The position numbers and the translations under genes were made by a program. Below, in pieces: positions 1-8,695 of a stretch of DNA of 58,909 nucleotides. Source of the stretch: an uncultured Lentisphaerota bacterium. GTDB lineage: Bacteria; Verrucomicrobiota; Kiritimatiellia; RFP12; UBA1067. Below the pieces are notes generated by a model. That model worked only from the letters and a program-made list of their open reading frames with translations, did no database searches and was not told where the DNA came from. The stretch is taken from positions 1-58,909 of the forward strand of contig CAMKJU010000014.1 in the NCBI GenBank assembly GCA_946413265.1. The letters are read 5' to 3'. Numbering within the stretch: the stretch's first letter is position 1; every line of letters begins with the position of its first letter.

Positions 1-282
1 ACGATTAGAGAGCTGCCGGAGGGGACGATGAGAACCCTCAAGGCCAGGGCTGCCCGCAACCATCGTAGTCTTAACGGTGAGATACTTTACATATTCGATT
101 ACATCGCGTCGTTTGGAGAGAATTTCTCTTTCACGATTTCCCGTCCGGAAAGCCCCGACGTGGCGCGGCAGCGCGATGCGATTCTTGCCCTTGCCGGCCA
201 GTGGAAGGACTCCAGGACAGATGACGAGATCATTGCGGACATTGAGGGCTCTCGTACGTTTGGAAGGGAGGTTGAGCTTTGA
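1..282 (+). CDS. FitA-like ribbon-helix-helix antitoxin, 5' end cut by window
   Basis: The frame is open from base 1, and the in-window ATG at 28 is probably not the start. Residues translated from base 1 (TIRELPEGTMRTLKARAARN) continue the usual FitA/Arc-type DNA-binding segment, whose consensus runs roughly 'IRNLPEETHRALKARAARNGRSLNGEI'. The segment HRSLNGEIL then matches that fold's second helix. The C-terminal half (about 45 residues) would be the toxin-binding tail. Proteins of this class neutralise a VapC-type ribonuclease and repress their own operon. The stop codon overlaps the start of the downstream PIN-domain gene by 4 nt (TTGA), the classic coupled antitoxin-toxin order. The assignment is by motif only; the missing N-terminus should be under 15 residues. 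Confidence 0.85.
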   Translation, partial: TIRELPEGTMRTLKARAARNHRSLNGEILYIFDYIASFGENFSFTISRPESPDVARQRDAILALAGQWKDSRTDDEIIADIEGSRTFGREVEL

Positions 283-665
283 TTCTTCTCGACACAAACG
301 TGTGCATACGCATCCTTCGCGGAAGGAAGGATGCCTTGGAGGCATTTTCAGCAAATGCGGGAAATGTGGCTGTTCCGTTTATGGCCCTTGGAGAACTTTA
401 CTATGGGGCGGCGCGCTCTGACGATCCGAAGCTGGGAAAGTCTCTTGTGGATCGTTTTGCCAAGATACTTCCAGTCGTACATTCTTCGCAAGAGGCAATG
501 GAGCGTTTTGGGGAAGAAAAGGCCAAGCTCATGGCTGCCGGTACGCCCGTAGAGGATGCGGATATACTCATTGCGTCCATTGCGCTCGTCAACGGGTTCC
601 AAGTCGCCACAGGAAACATCCGCCATTTCAGCCGCTTTGAAGGGCTTGATCTGCTGGTATGGTGA
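279..665 (+). CDS. vapC: VapC-type PIN-domain ribonuclease toxin
   Basis: This 128-residue protein has the layout of a single PIN domain. It opens with ILLDTNVCIRILRG, carrying the first catalytic Asp at residue 5, and has GELYYGAARS in the middle. Near the C-terminus it has VEDADILIASIALVNG, which supplies the acidic Mg-binding residues, followed by VATGNIRHFSRFEGL. VapC toxins cleave tRNA or rRNA when the antitoxin is degraded. The start is TTG at 279, overlapping the antitoxin stop; no ATG fits upstream of the LLDTN motif. The length is normal for the family (about 130 residues) and the motifs look intact, so an active toxin is likely. Confidence 0.9.
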   Translation: MILLDTNVCIRILRGRKDALEAFSANAGNVAVPFMALGELYYGAARSDDPKLGKSLVDRFAKILPVVHSSQEAMERFGEEKAKLMAAGTPVEDADILIASIALVNGFQVATGNIRHFSRFEGLDLLVW

Positions 666-780
666 GGTCTCGCGAGCCGACAAGACTTGTTAGATAGTTG
701 GCCAAAATGTACTCCTGGAGAATTGGCCAAAAATCGTATGATGAGTACGCTAAAGTCTGGAAGACAAAGGAGATGACGAG

Positions 781-3690
781 ATGAAAAAGGTCCTGATCGC
801 TTTTACGCTTTCTGTGGCCGCGTTTCCTGTCCTGGCGGGGATTGACGACCCGGCGAAGCCGTGGAGCTATTTCGTGCATCCCGTGACGTGCATCGGGATG
901 CCGCTGCAGACGGCGCGGACCGGCATCCAGGTGACGCCGGAGGGGACGGTCTTCACCGGCGAGCACGAGCTGGCGCTGTTCTTCGGCGACGAACGCAAGC
1001 CGCTCGCGTGCCGTCAGCGACGATTCGTGGACGACATGCCGATCGTGGAGGACGAATGGCGGGATGGTGTCTGCCACTACCGCTGGACGCTCTTCGGCAC
1101 GACGCTTCCCTGCGATTCGCGCAACGAAAACACCGCGGTTTTCGCGCGGCTCGAGGTGCGGAACGTCGGCACGGACGCGATGAGCCCGAAAATCTGGGCG
1201 AGCATGAAGGCAAGCGGCGGATTCCGTCGCGAAGGCCGCGCCTCGTTCAAGGCTGCGTGGCGCTACCGGTTCAACGGCGACGAGCTGTGGCGCGGCGACG
1301 AGGGGCGCGAGTGCCTGCAAGTAATCTACCCTGCGGGCGCGGATGCGAAGTTTGCCGCGTTGGGCAAACCGTATGACAGGCCGTTTACGGCGGAGGAAGT
1401 CGGCATCGACGCCAACACCGATGCGGGCGTCGTGCTGTACCGTCCGAACCTGAAACCCGGCGAGGCGCGGAGTTTCATTTTCAAGCTGCCCCGCGCGCCC
1501 ACGGCGGATGCCGCCTATCTGGTCCAGCTGCGCGGTGCCAGTTTCAAGGCCGAGCAACGGCGTGTACGGGATTACTGGCGAAAACTCCTTTATACGAAGA
1601 GCGAGATCCTCACGCCGGGCGAGCCGAAGGTGGCGTCCATCCACCGCCAGACCGCCGCGCACGTGTTGCTCGCCAGCCGCAACTACGGCGGCAAGCCGCA
1701 GCAGACGGACGCGCTACCTTATCCGATGTGCTTCCTCACCGCGCAGTACGAGTACCAGTTGCTCTACCATGACTTCGGGTGGCTGAAGATGTTCGCCGCC
1801 TACCTTGACCGATTCATCGAACGGCAGCAGCCGGATGGGCTTTTCGTGGATACGTCGATTTCACACGGACAGAAAATCTTCTGTGGACACGGGCAGCCCC
1901 TGTCGTGCATCTGCAACACCGTCGTCGAGCTGGAGGACCGGAAGCTCGGCGAGAAGTATTTCTCGGCGGTCGTCCGCGCGGTGGACTGCATCCGCAACGA
2001 CTCCGACACGCAGCCGCACGGGCTGATGCGCGCGTCGATTCCCTACGACAACGAGATGATCAAGGGACAGTACACGAGTCACAACTACTGGTCGATCATC
2101 GGACTGCGCGCGGCGATCCGTCTGGCCGACTTCATGGGGCGCGAAACCGAGGCGAAGGCGTGGCGGGAGTTCCTCGCGAAGTACCAGGCGCTGGTGCTGA
2201 AGGCGGTTCGCGAATCGGCCGATCCCGACGGCTACGTGCCCACGGGTCTCTACGGCTTCATCACGGGCCGTGCGGCGCGGCATGGCTTCGACGAGTTCCG
2301 CACCGACCAGGACTGGGAGAACGAAATGCTGCTGTGGCCCACGGAACTGGTCCAGCCCGGCGACCCGCTCGTTGCGGGCACGCTCAGGCGGCTGCACGCG
2401 ACCAAGTACCGCGAGGGCATCATGAGCTATCGCAACGGACAGCACCTGCACCAGTACATCACCTGCCGGGCCGCCAACCAGTCCATCGCGGAAGGCGACG
2501 TGCGTAACGCGCTCATCGACTTCTACCACTGCATCATCCATTCGGGTCCGGCCGGCGAGAGCTTCGAGAACATGATCGAACCGTGGAACAAGCGAGACGT
2601 GGAGTTTTGTCCGCCGCCGCACGCCTGGGGCAACGCCAACTGCAACACCCTCGTGCGGAACCTCTTCCTTTTCGAGCGCGGCGACGATACGCTCTACGTG
2701 CTGCCCGCACTTTGCCGCGCATGGCTGAAGGACGGCGAGCCCTGCGGCATCCTGCGCGCGCCGACACGGTTCGGCGAGGTGTCCGTGACGATCGTGCCGG
2801 ATGCCCGCAGCGCCACGCTCACGCTGGACGCCCAGTGGAAGCGCGCGCCCGCGCACATCTATTTCCGCATTCCCTATTTCGTGAAGGACTGGAAGGGGGC
2901 GCGCGTCGTCGAACTATCGCCGTCGGAGAGGAGCCGCCGGTTCGAGTGGCGGATCGACGAGAACGCCGACCACGGACTCTACGCCGAGATCCTGCGCCGC
3001 TACCGCCGCGAGCCCGGTCACTGGAAGGGAAAGCGCAGCGAGATGCCGCCGATTCCCGAAGCGAAGCTGACTCCCGAGGAGGAGCGTACCGAGATCGAGC
3101 TTTCGTTCGCCGGCGTGCTTCAGGCGTGGCGGCACGAATATGCGCTACGTCGTGGCGCACGCGGCGAGCCTACGTTCAATCCCGTGCAGATGCGCGCGCC
3201 AATCCCGGAAACCGAGAAGGACAACAAGCGTACAACAACAAGCGGGAGCGGCCGCGCTTGTCGCGGCCGAACGTCCCCGCGACCGGCGGGCGACCTCCTT
3301 TACCGCGCGAAGACGATCTGCTCGAAGGAGGGTGAGAGGCCTGCGGCGGCGGTTGACGGTTTCATGGGCGTGAAGAACTACGGGTACTTCGAATGCGGCG
3401 TGAACGGGTGGTGGCAGGCGGACATGGGCAAGGTTCAGGACGTCAGCGAAATCACCGTGATGCCCTACTATCGCGACGCGAAGCGTCCGTACCGGTTCGT
3501 GGTCAAAACCTCGGTTGACGGCGTCAACTGGACGCTGCACATCGACAAGCGCGGCAACAACCAGCCGTTTGGCGCGGCGGGCCTGACGGAGAAGTTTCAG
3601 AACACGCCGATGCGCTACATCCGCGTGGAGAACGCCGGCGGCAACACCGTCAACAAGCATCTCCACCTTGTCGAAGTGCTGGCGAAGTGA
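781..3690 (+). CDS. Secreted six-hairpin glycosidase-like protein with C-terminal F5/8 type C (discoidin) domain
   Basis: The protein has 969 residues and a Sec signal peptide (MKKVLIAFTLSVAAFPVLA). Residues of about 25-270 form a beta-rich N-terminal domain. About 270-660 have the alpha-helical repeat character of the six-hairpin (alpha/alpha)6 glycosidases, with conserved-looking acidic stretches (QDWENEMLLWPTEL, PAGESFENMIEPWN). Residues of about 855-969 read as an F5/8 type C carbohydrate-binding domain (NGWWQADMGKVQDVSEITV, YIRVENAGGN). The substrate cannot be read from the sequence; relatives act on rhamnosides, beta-glucans or N-glycans. An AAAGGAG ribosome site lies 8 nt upstream of the ATG. 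Between the two domains (residues of about 814-840) a composite palindromic repeat is translated as low-complexity NKRTTTSGSGRACRGR. The family call is by fold-level resemblance. Confidence 0.7.
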   Translation: MKKVLIAFTLSVAAFPVLAGIDDPAKPWSYFVHPVTCIGMPLQTARTGIQVTPEGTVFTGEHELALFFGDERKPLACRQRRFVDDMPIVEDEWRDGVCHYRWTLFGTTLPCDSRNENTAVFARLEVRNVGTDAMSPKIWASMKASGGFRREGRASFKAAWRYRFNGDELWRGDEGRECLQVIYPAGADAKFAALGKPYDRPFTAEEVGIDANTDAGVVLYRPNLKPGEARSFIFKLPRAPTADAAYLVQLRGASFKAEQRRVRDYWRKLLYTKSEILTPGEPKVASIHRQTAAHVLLASRNYGGKPQQTDALPYPMCFLTAQYEYQLLYHDFGWLKMFAAYLDRFIERQQPDGLFVDTSISHGQKIFCGHGQPLSCICNTVVELEDRKLGEKYFSAVVRAVDCIRNDSDTQPHGLMRASIPYDNEMIKGQYTSHNYWSIIGLRAAIRLADFMGRETEAKAWREFLAKYQALVLKAVRESADPDGYVPTGLYGFITGRAARHGFDEFRTDQDWENEMLLWPTELVQPGDPLVAGTLRRLHATKYREGIMSYRNGQHLHQYITCRAANQSIAEGDVRNALIDFYHCIIHSGPAGESFENMIEPWNKRDVEFCPPPHAWGNANCNTLVRNLFLFERGDDTLYVLPALCRAWLKDGEPCGILRAPTRFGEVSVTIVPDARSATLTLDAQWKRAPAHIYFRIPYFVKDWKGARVVELSPSERSRRFEWRIDENADHGLYAEILRRYRREPGHWKGKRSEMPPIPEAKLTPEEERTEIELSFAGVLQAWRHEYALRRGARGEPTFNPVQMRAPIPETEKDNKRTTTSGSGRACRGRTSPRPAGDLLYRAKTICSKEGERPAAAVDGFMGVKNYGYFECGVNGWWQADMGKVQDVSEITVMPYYRDAKRPYRFVVKTSVDGVNWTLHIDKRGNNQPFGAAGLTEKFQNTPMRYIRVENAGGNTVNKHLHLVEVLAK
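3221..3269 (+). repeat. 49-bp two-part repeat, copy inside a glycosidase gene
   Basis: Part one (3221-3242) is a variant of a 22-mer whose core is GCAAGCGTACAACAGCAAG. Part two, after 6 nt (CGGGAG), is the inverted repeat CGGCCGCG-CTTGT-CGCGGCCG (3249-3269). The same two parts, with the same 6-nt spacing, occur at 34609-34657 between genes. Here the element is read in frame as the linker between catalytic and discoidin domains. Confidence 0.85.
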
Positions 3691-3712
3691 GCGCAAGTAA
3701 CAAACATAAGCC

Positions 3713-3741
3713 TTGCTAACACGGAGGGGGGATGGTAGAAT
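3713..3741 (+). promoter_or_regulatory. Sigma-70-like promoter of the first C10 peptidase gene
   Basis: TTGCTA (3713-3718), a 17-nt spacer, then TAGAAT (3736-3741) preceded by TGG. The extended -10 matches the promoter type seen repeatedly in this window. Transcription would begin near 3748, with a ribosome site AAAGGGA before the ATG at 3774. Confidence 0.7.
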
Positions 3742-3773
3742 AATTTTGACCTTAGCCATAAAAGGGACACGAC

Positions 3774-6700
3774 ATGCAAAAAATATTTAGTGGTTTCCTC
3801 AACACGGCGGCAATCCTCGCGGTTGTTGTCGTGGCAAGCACAACAGTCCCGCTGTGCGCGGAGGAGGTGACGGGCGAAGAGGCGATGAACGCCGTCGCCG
3901 GATGGGTGAACGTGAAGGAGGCGTTGGGCGCGGAATTCACCGCGCAGCCCACGACGAACGTCCTGGCGTACACGGCGAAGGACGGCAAGGGGAAATACTA
4001 CGTTGTAAACCTTGATGGCGGCGGTTTCGTCGTGACCTCCGGAGATACGGAGATGGAGCCGATCCTCGCCTACTCGAAGGAGGGCGTGTGGAATACGAAC
4101 GCCGCCGAGAACCCGCTCATGGCGATGCTCGAGATCGACGTGGCGGCCATGATGGTCGAACTGAGTTCGACCAACGCGGCCGAATTGACCGAACACAGTT
4201 CGGCCATCAATGCTGGAGGCGGGCTAAGGCTCGCGGCGAGTACTAGCAGTGAAACGACAGCAAGCGTACAACAGCAAGATGGCAAGGCCGCCAAGTGGGC
4301 ACGCCTGCGCGCGGCGGCGGGCGGCAAGGGCGGGCTACGCCTCCAGGCATCCAAGCCCACCGCCGACCTGCGCTGCGATCAGCTCGTGCAGTCGAAATGG
4401 GGACAGTCGGGCCATGGCGAAAACTACTACACGCCCGGCACCCGCAACGGCAGCAAATCCGTCTGCGGCTGCGTTGCCACGATGGGCGGACAGACCATGA
4501 GGTTCTGGCAATACCCGACCGCCTCCATCTCTGCCATTGCCAACTGGTACGGTTCCTGCAACTACGAAGGCACTCAGAAGGGATGGGACGTCAATGGCTA
4601 CGATGCGAGCGCATCCGCCACGACGCGAACGGCATGGAGTCCTGCTTTCGGAGGCACGTACAATTGGTCGTACATTAAGCTCAGTCCGTCGTCTTACGAC
4701 AGCAGCACCTACAAGGCCGCCATCGGCAAGCTCACCCGCGACGTCGGCATGACGTGCTTCATGAACTACAACCAGAACAACAGCGGCGCGAGCGGCGCTC
4801 CGGGCGCAGTTTTCGGACACCGCATCGTCGATCAGTTCACATACGCCAACTCGAAGATAACGAGCGGGTGGAACGACTCGAGCCGCGCGGCCATGCTCGG
4901 AAGCCTTGACGCGGGGCTTCCCTGCCCGACGCTGGTGCCTGGCCATGCCATCATTGCTGACGGCTACGGCTACGACGGAAGTGGCACGCTCTATGTCCAT
5001 TTCAACTTTGGCTGGACCGGAAGCAGCGACGGCTGGTACGCGCCGCCAGACCTCTCTGCGGTACACAGTCAATTTACCTCTATCCAGGATGTCATGTACA
5101 ATGTTTATCCTCCGTCCAAGGGCGACCCGGACCTGACTATCGTGAGCGGCGTCGTCAAGAACGGCAGCAGCCGGGTGGGCGGCGCGGCGGTCACGGCGGA
5201 GTGTCGCGAGACGGGCAAGTCGTACACCGCGACGTCCGCCTCCTCCACGGGCAAGTACGCGCTCATGCTCCCCGCCGGACTGTACACCATCACCGCGACA
5301 AGTGGCAGCAGCTCAACGCGGGTGGTCCAGCGCGTGAAGTCCTGTCTGACGTCCATCGCGGCGGGCGCGGGCGGCATTTCGTACGCCGGCAGCGTCGAGA
5401 ACATCTACGGGTTCGACCTCGATCTCGCGGCCGGCGGCGCGTACTCCGTTACTCGGGAGCTCGTCCACCGCTGGAGCTTCAACGGCAACCTCAACGATTC
5501 GCAGGGCGGTTCCACCGCGACGAAGGTCGGCTCCAACGTCACGATTGCCGACGGCAAGGCGAAGCTGACAGGCAGCGGCAACGGTTCGGGTTCGCTCAAG
5601 CTCGGTACCAATCTCCTGAACACCGATGCCGCCACGATTGAAATCTGGGCATCGCAGACGGCCGCCCGCAACTGGGCGCGCGTCTTCGACTACGGCGCTG
5701 ACAACACCCATTACTTCTGCCTTACGTGGTCGTCTGGCACGGACATCATGAACGAACGAGCCGGCACCAAAAACACGACGGAAGTCGCGATGGACACCAC
5801 GATGGCGCCGTACAAGCTCGGACGGCAGTTCCACATCTCCGCCACGTTCGAGCGCCAGCGCGACGGCACGACGTTCGTCAGGTGGATGCGACGCGACGCT
5901 GCGACGGGCGTGCTGCAGAAGTCAGGGACGATGACGATTCCCAACGGAATCCAGTCGATTTCCAACCCTGTCCTCTACCTTGGACACTCCTTCTACACTG
6001 CAGACAGCGACGCCTGCGCGGAGTACGACGAGGTACGCATCTGGAACGGCGTCCTGAGCGACGTGCAGCTCTCCGCGAACGCAAACGCCGGCCCGGACGA
6101 AATCATGCCGCCGCCGGAGATCACCCGCGTCATGAAGGCGACATGGAATGGCGGAACCACCGCGCCGACCGCCGCCGCGCTTGCGAACTCCGCCAACTGG
6201 ACCTGCCTCGACCAGAACGGCAGCAACATCTCCGGCGCGCTTCCCGACGCGAACACGACCGTCATCATCCCCGGCGGCAACACCGCATTCACCATTCCCT
6301 CCGGCTACACGCCCAACTGGCGCAAGGTGCAGTTCGGCAACGACGGCACGACGACGTACTGGGGCAGCAAGGCAGCGGGCAGCAGCGGGAACCGGGCGTT
6401 CAAGGATGCGGCGATGGGCGACTACGTCCTTCAGGGCGAGGGCAGCGTGGACAACCTCCACAACGGCATCATTCCCAACCCCGGCATGAACTATCCGAGC
6501 GGTCTTTTGAACAAGCAGTTCCGCTACGACGGCTGGTTCTACGTCTCTCGTGCCCAGGCCGGCAACTGGGGTCTGCATGGATTCGTGGACGACTACATGG
6601 CGTTCATGGTCGACGACGAATGGGCGATCTTCGGCTTGTCTTGCCAGCAGGCATACGCCAACATCGATGTCAAGGAAGGTTGGCACAGGTTCCGCCTCAT

Positions 6701-8633
6701 CGTGGGCGACACCGGCGGCGGCTATGGCGGACGCATCCTCGAAAGCAACCACCATTTTGTCACGCCCCTCACGATCAAGATCAACGGGGCGGGCGAATAC
6801 GCGTTCTCGCCCGAACACTTCACGTTCGGTTCCGGCACGCAGACCGTCAAGCTCTCTTCCGACTGCGACTGGCGCGCGCTTGGCGACGTCGCGGTTGACA
6901 GCGGCGCGACGATCGACCTCAACGGACACGAGCTGAAGGTCAACGCCATCGCCGGCGACAGCCTGAACGCCAAGGTGACGAGTTCCGCCGCCGGCGCGAA
7001 GCTCTCCGTTTACAACGGCACGGTCAACGCGGCGAACCTGACGGTCGAGAACGTCACCGTGGCGACCACCCGCGCCGCGACGCCCACATCGCCCACGGCG
7101 ACGACGTTCTACACGACCCCTTACTCCATCACGCTCCAGTGCGCAACGTCCGGCGCGACGATCTACTACACGACGGACGGCAGCGAGCCCACCAAGTCGA
7201 GCACAGTCTATTCCGCGCCGATCACGATTGCCGCCACCACGACCATCAAGGCGATCGCTATCGCCCCCACCTCTCTCGAAAGCGCCGTCTATACCGGCAC
7301 GTTCACATTTATTGCACCCCGTGCGGCGACGCCGACCGCGACCTCTGATGCCGGTTACCGCAATACGCTCGTCGATCTCGCGAGCGATGTTCCCGGCGCG
7401 GAAATCCACTACACGACGAACGGCACCGTGCCCACGGCAGAAAGCCCGATCTACACGCCCGGCACGGTGATCAACGTCACGGGGTCGGGCCCCACGACGG
7501 TGAAGGCAGTGGTGTTCGCAGACGGATACCGTCCGAGCGAGGTGTTCACCTACGACTACTACGTGAAGCAGTTCTTCGGGCCGACCAACGGCGTGAACGC
7601 AGCCGTCTGGGAGGACACGCCGCAGAACCGCGCCGCGTACTGGATCTTCGAGAACGAGGACTACAAGGAGGCGACGGGCCTCTGGTCCAATGCCGTCGAG
7701 TACGTCAACCACAAGGTGGCGATCGACGAGCGGAACGAGTTCACGGCCGACAATCCGTCCGATGCGCGCAACGTCATCATCGAGACAACGGCGACGTTCA
7801 ACAGCATGGCGGAGGATCATCAGGACTACGACGGCGTGAAGGCGGCTGTGCGCATCGGCACGAACGCCTGCTTCCAGGTCTACACGACAAATGAAAACGG
7901 AAAGGTGTGGCTCGACACGGCTGCGGAAGGGATCACGGCTGAGATCAATCACGATTATACCATCAGGATTGAGCTTGACATGACGAACAAGACTTACTCC
8001 GCGGCAGTGAAAAACGGCGCAGACTACAAGCCGCTCGCGTCAGGCGGAAACGCCATTTTCCCGTTCGCGTTCGCGGGCGCGACACCTGACGTGCGGTTGA
8101 TCGGCTACGTCGGCGAGGGATCGGTCTCGTCTATCTACGGCAGCTACACGAACAAGGTTGTCGTGTTCGTGACCGATGAGGTCGTGACCGTTTCCGACGG
8201 CACCGCGACCCTCACCGCCAGCCAGGCGGACTGGCTGAACGCGCGCGGCGATCACGCGGCCGTTGCGGCGGTTATTAGAACTCTGACATCCGACCAGTTC
8301 GCCAGGGCGTATCTGCTCAATGAGAATATCATGAACGCCAGCTACAGCGTGGACGGGTGGGGCTCGTTCGAGATCACCGACATTGACGTTGGCGCATCTG
8401 CAGTCACCGTGAAGGTGAAGCTCGTGCGCAACTTCGCGGTGATGGACGGCGCGAAGGCGGCGCCGATCAACGGGACGCTTAAAGTCTACGGCGGCGCTAA
8501 CGTGTCGGGGATCAACACCCAGATACAGGATTACGAGCTGAACGACAACGACGTTCATTTCCGCGACGGGGAAGAGGCGACGTTCATCATCGACAAGAAC
8601 GTCCTCAAGTTCTACAAAGCCGTGATTGAATAG
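3774..8633 (+). CDS. Giant secreted C10 (streptopain-type) cysteine peptidase with multiple adhesion domains
   Basis: The protein has 1619 residues. A signal peptide (about 1-29) is followed by a propeptide-like region (KYYVVNLDGGGFVVTSGD is the typical C10 prodomain motif). The peptidase domain spans about 200-450, with catalytic Cys233 in CGCVATMGGQTMRFW, His391 in GHAIIADGYGY, and the FNFGWTG loop. Downstream come a carboxypeptidase-regulatory-like beta domain (about 455-520), a LamG/concanavalin-like domain (about 560-780), a PA14-like region (about 905-1000) and two chitobiase C-terminal-like modules (IYYTTDGSEPT, about 1105-1265). The last 350 residues, shared with the next gene, are of unknown type. 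The role is probably extracellular proteolysis on a glycan or protein surface. No sortase or PEP-CTERM tail is seen. A TASVQQQ repeat lies at 162-168, between prodomain and peptidase. Confidence 0.88.
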   Translation: MQKIFSGFLNTAAILAVVVVASTTVPLCAEEVTGEEAMNAVAGWVNVKEALGAEFTAQPTTNVLAYTAKDGKGKYYVVNLDGGGFVVTSGDTEMEPILAYSKEGVWNTNAAENPLMAMLEIDVAAMMVELSSTNAAELTEHSSAINAGGGLRLAASTSSETTASVQQQDGKAAKWARLRAAAGGKGGLRLQASKPTADLRCDQLVQSKWGQSGHGENYYTPGTRNGSKSVCGCVATMGGQTMRFWQYPTASISAIANWYGSCNYEGTQKGWDVNGYDASASATTRTAWSPAFGGTYNWSYIKLSPSSYDSSTYKAAIGKLTRDVGMTCFMNYNQNNSGASGAPGAVFGHRIVDQFTYANSKITSGWNDSSRAAMLGSLDAGLPCPTLVPGHAIIADGYGYDGSGTLYVHFNFGWTGSSDGWYAPPDLSAVHSQFTSIQDVMYNVYPPSKGDPDLTIVSGVVKNGSSRVGGAAVTAECRETGKSYTATSASSTGKYALMLPAGLYTITATSGSSSTRVVQRVKSCLTSIAAGAGGISYAGSVENIYGFDLDLAAGGAYSVTRELVHRWSFNGNLNDSQGGSTATKVGSNVTIADGKAKLTGSGNGSGSLKLGTNLLNTDAATIEIWASQTAARNWARVFDYGADNTHYFCLTWSSGTDIMNERAGTKNTTEVAMDTTMAPYKLGRQFHISATFERQRDGTTFVRWMRRDAATGVLQKSGTMTIPNGIQSISNPVLYLGHSFYTADSDACAEYDEVRIWNGVLSDVQLSANANAGPDEIMPPPEITRVMKATWNGGTTAPTAAALANSANWTCLDQNGSNISGALPDANTTVIIPGGNTAFTIPSGYTPNWRKVQFGNDGTTTYWGSKAAGSSGNRAFKDAAMGDYVLQGEGSVDNLHNGIIPNPGMNYPSGLLNKQFRYDGWFYVSRAQAGNWGLHGFVDDYMAFMVDDEWAIFGLSCQQAYANIDVKEGWHRFRLIVGDTGGGYGGRILESNHHFVTPLTIKINGAGEYAFSPEHFTFGSGTQTVKLSSDCDWRALGDVAVDSGATIDLNGHELKVNAIAGDSLNAKVTSSAAGAKLSVYNGTVNAANLTVENVTVATTRAATPTSPTATTFYTTPYSITLQCATSGATIYYTTDGSEPTKSSTVYSAPITIAATTTIKAIAIAPTSLESAVYTGTFTFIAPRAATPTATSDAGYRNTLVDLASDVPGAEIHYTTNGTVPTAESPIYTPGTVINVTGSGPTTVKAVVFADGYRPSEVFTYDYYVKQFFGPTNGVNAAVWEDTPQNRAAYWIFENEDYKEATGLWSNAVEYVNHKVAIDERNEFTADNPSDARNVIIETTATFNSMAEDHQDYDGVKAAVRIGTNACFQVYTTNENGKVWLDTAAEGITAEINHDYTIRIELDMTNKTYSAAVKNGADYKPLASGGNAIFPFAFAGATPDVRLIGYVGEGSVSSIYGSYTNKVVVFVTDEVVTVSDGTATLTASQADWLNARGDHAAVAAVIRTLTSDQFARAYLLNENIMNASYSVDGWGSFEITDIDVGASAVTVKVKLVRNFAVMDGAKAAPINGTLKVYGGANVSGINTQIQDYELNDNDVHFRDGEEATFIIDKNVLKFYKAVIE
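4257..4278 (+). repeat. 22-mer repeat (part one of the composite element) in the first C10 gene
   Basis: A copy of the unit with core GCAAGCGTACAACAGCAAG, read as TASVQQQ in the prodomain-peptidase linker. The palindromic second part is absent here. Confidence 0.9.
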
Positions 8634-8695
8634 GGCAACTAATCTCGCGCAGAGGCGCTGAGAGACTGAGAACGCAGAGAAAACAGGAGAGAAAA

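Noticed and set aside
698..732. Direct repeat TTGGCCAAAA at 698 and 723 before the six-hairpin glycosidase gene
   Set aside because: Could be an operator, but only two short copies exist and no promoter of normal spacing fits; not enough to call.
5922..7952. A 676-codon open frame on the minus strand inside the first C10 gene
   Set aside because: It is antisense to a well-supported gene and has Arg/Val/His-rich composition typical of GC-rich antisense frames, with no recognisable motif.
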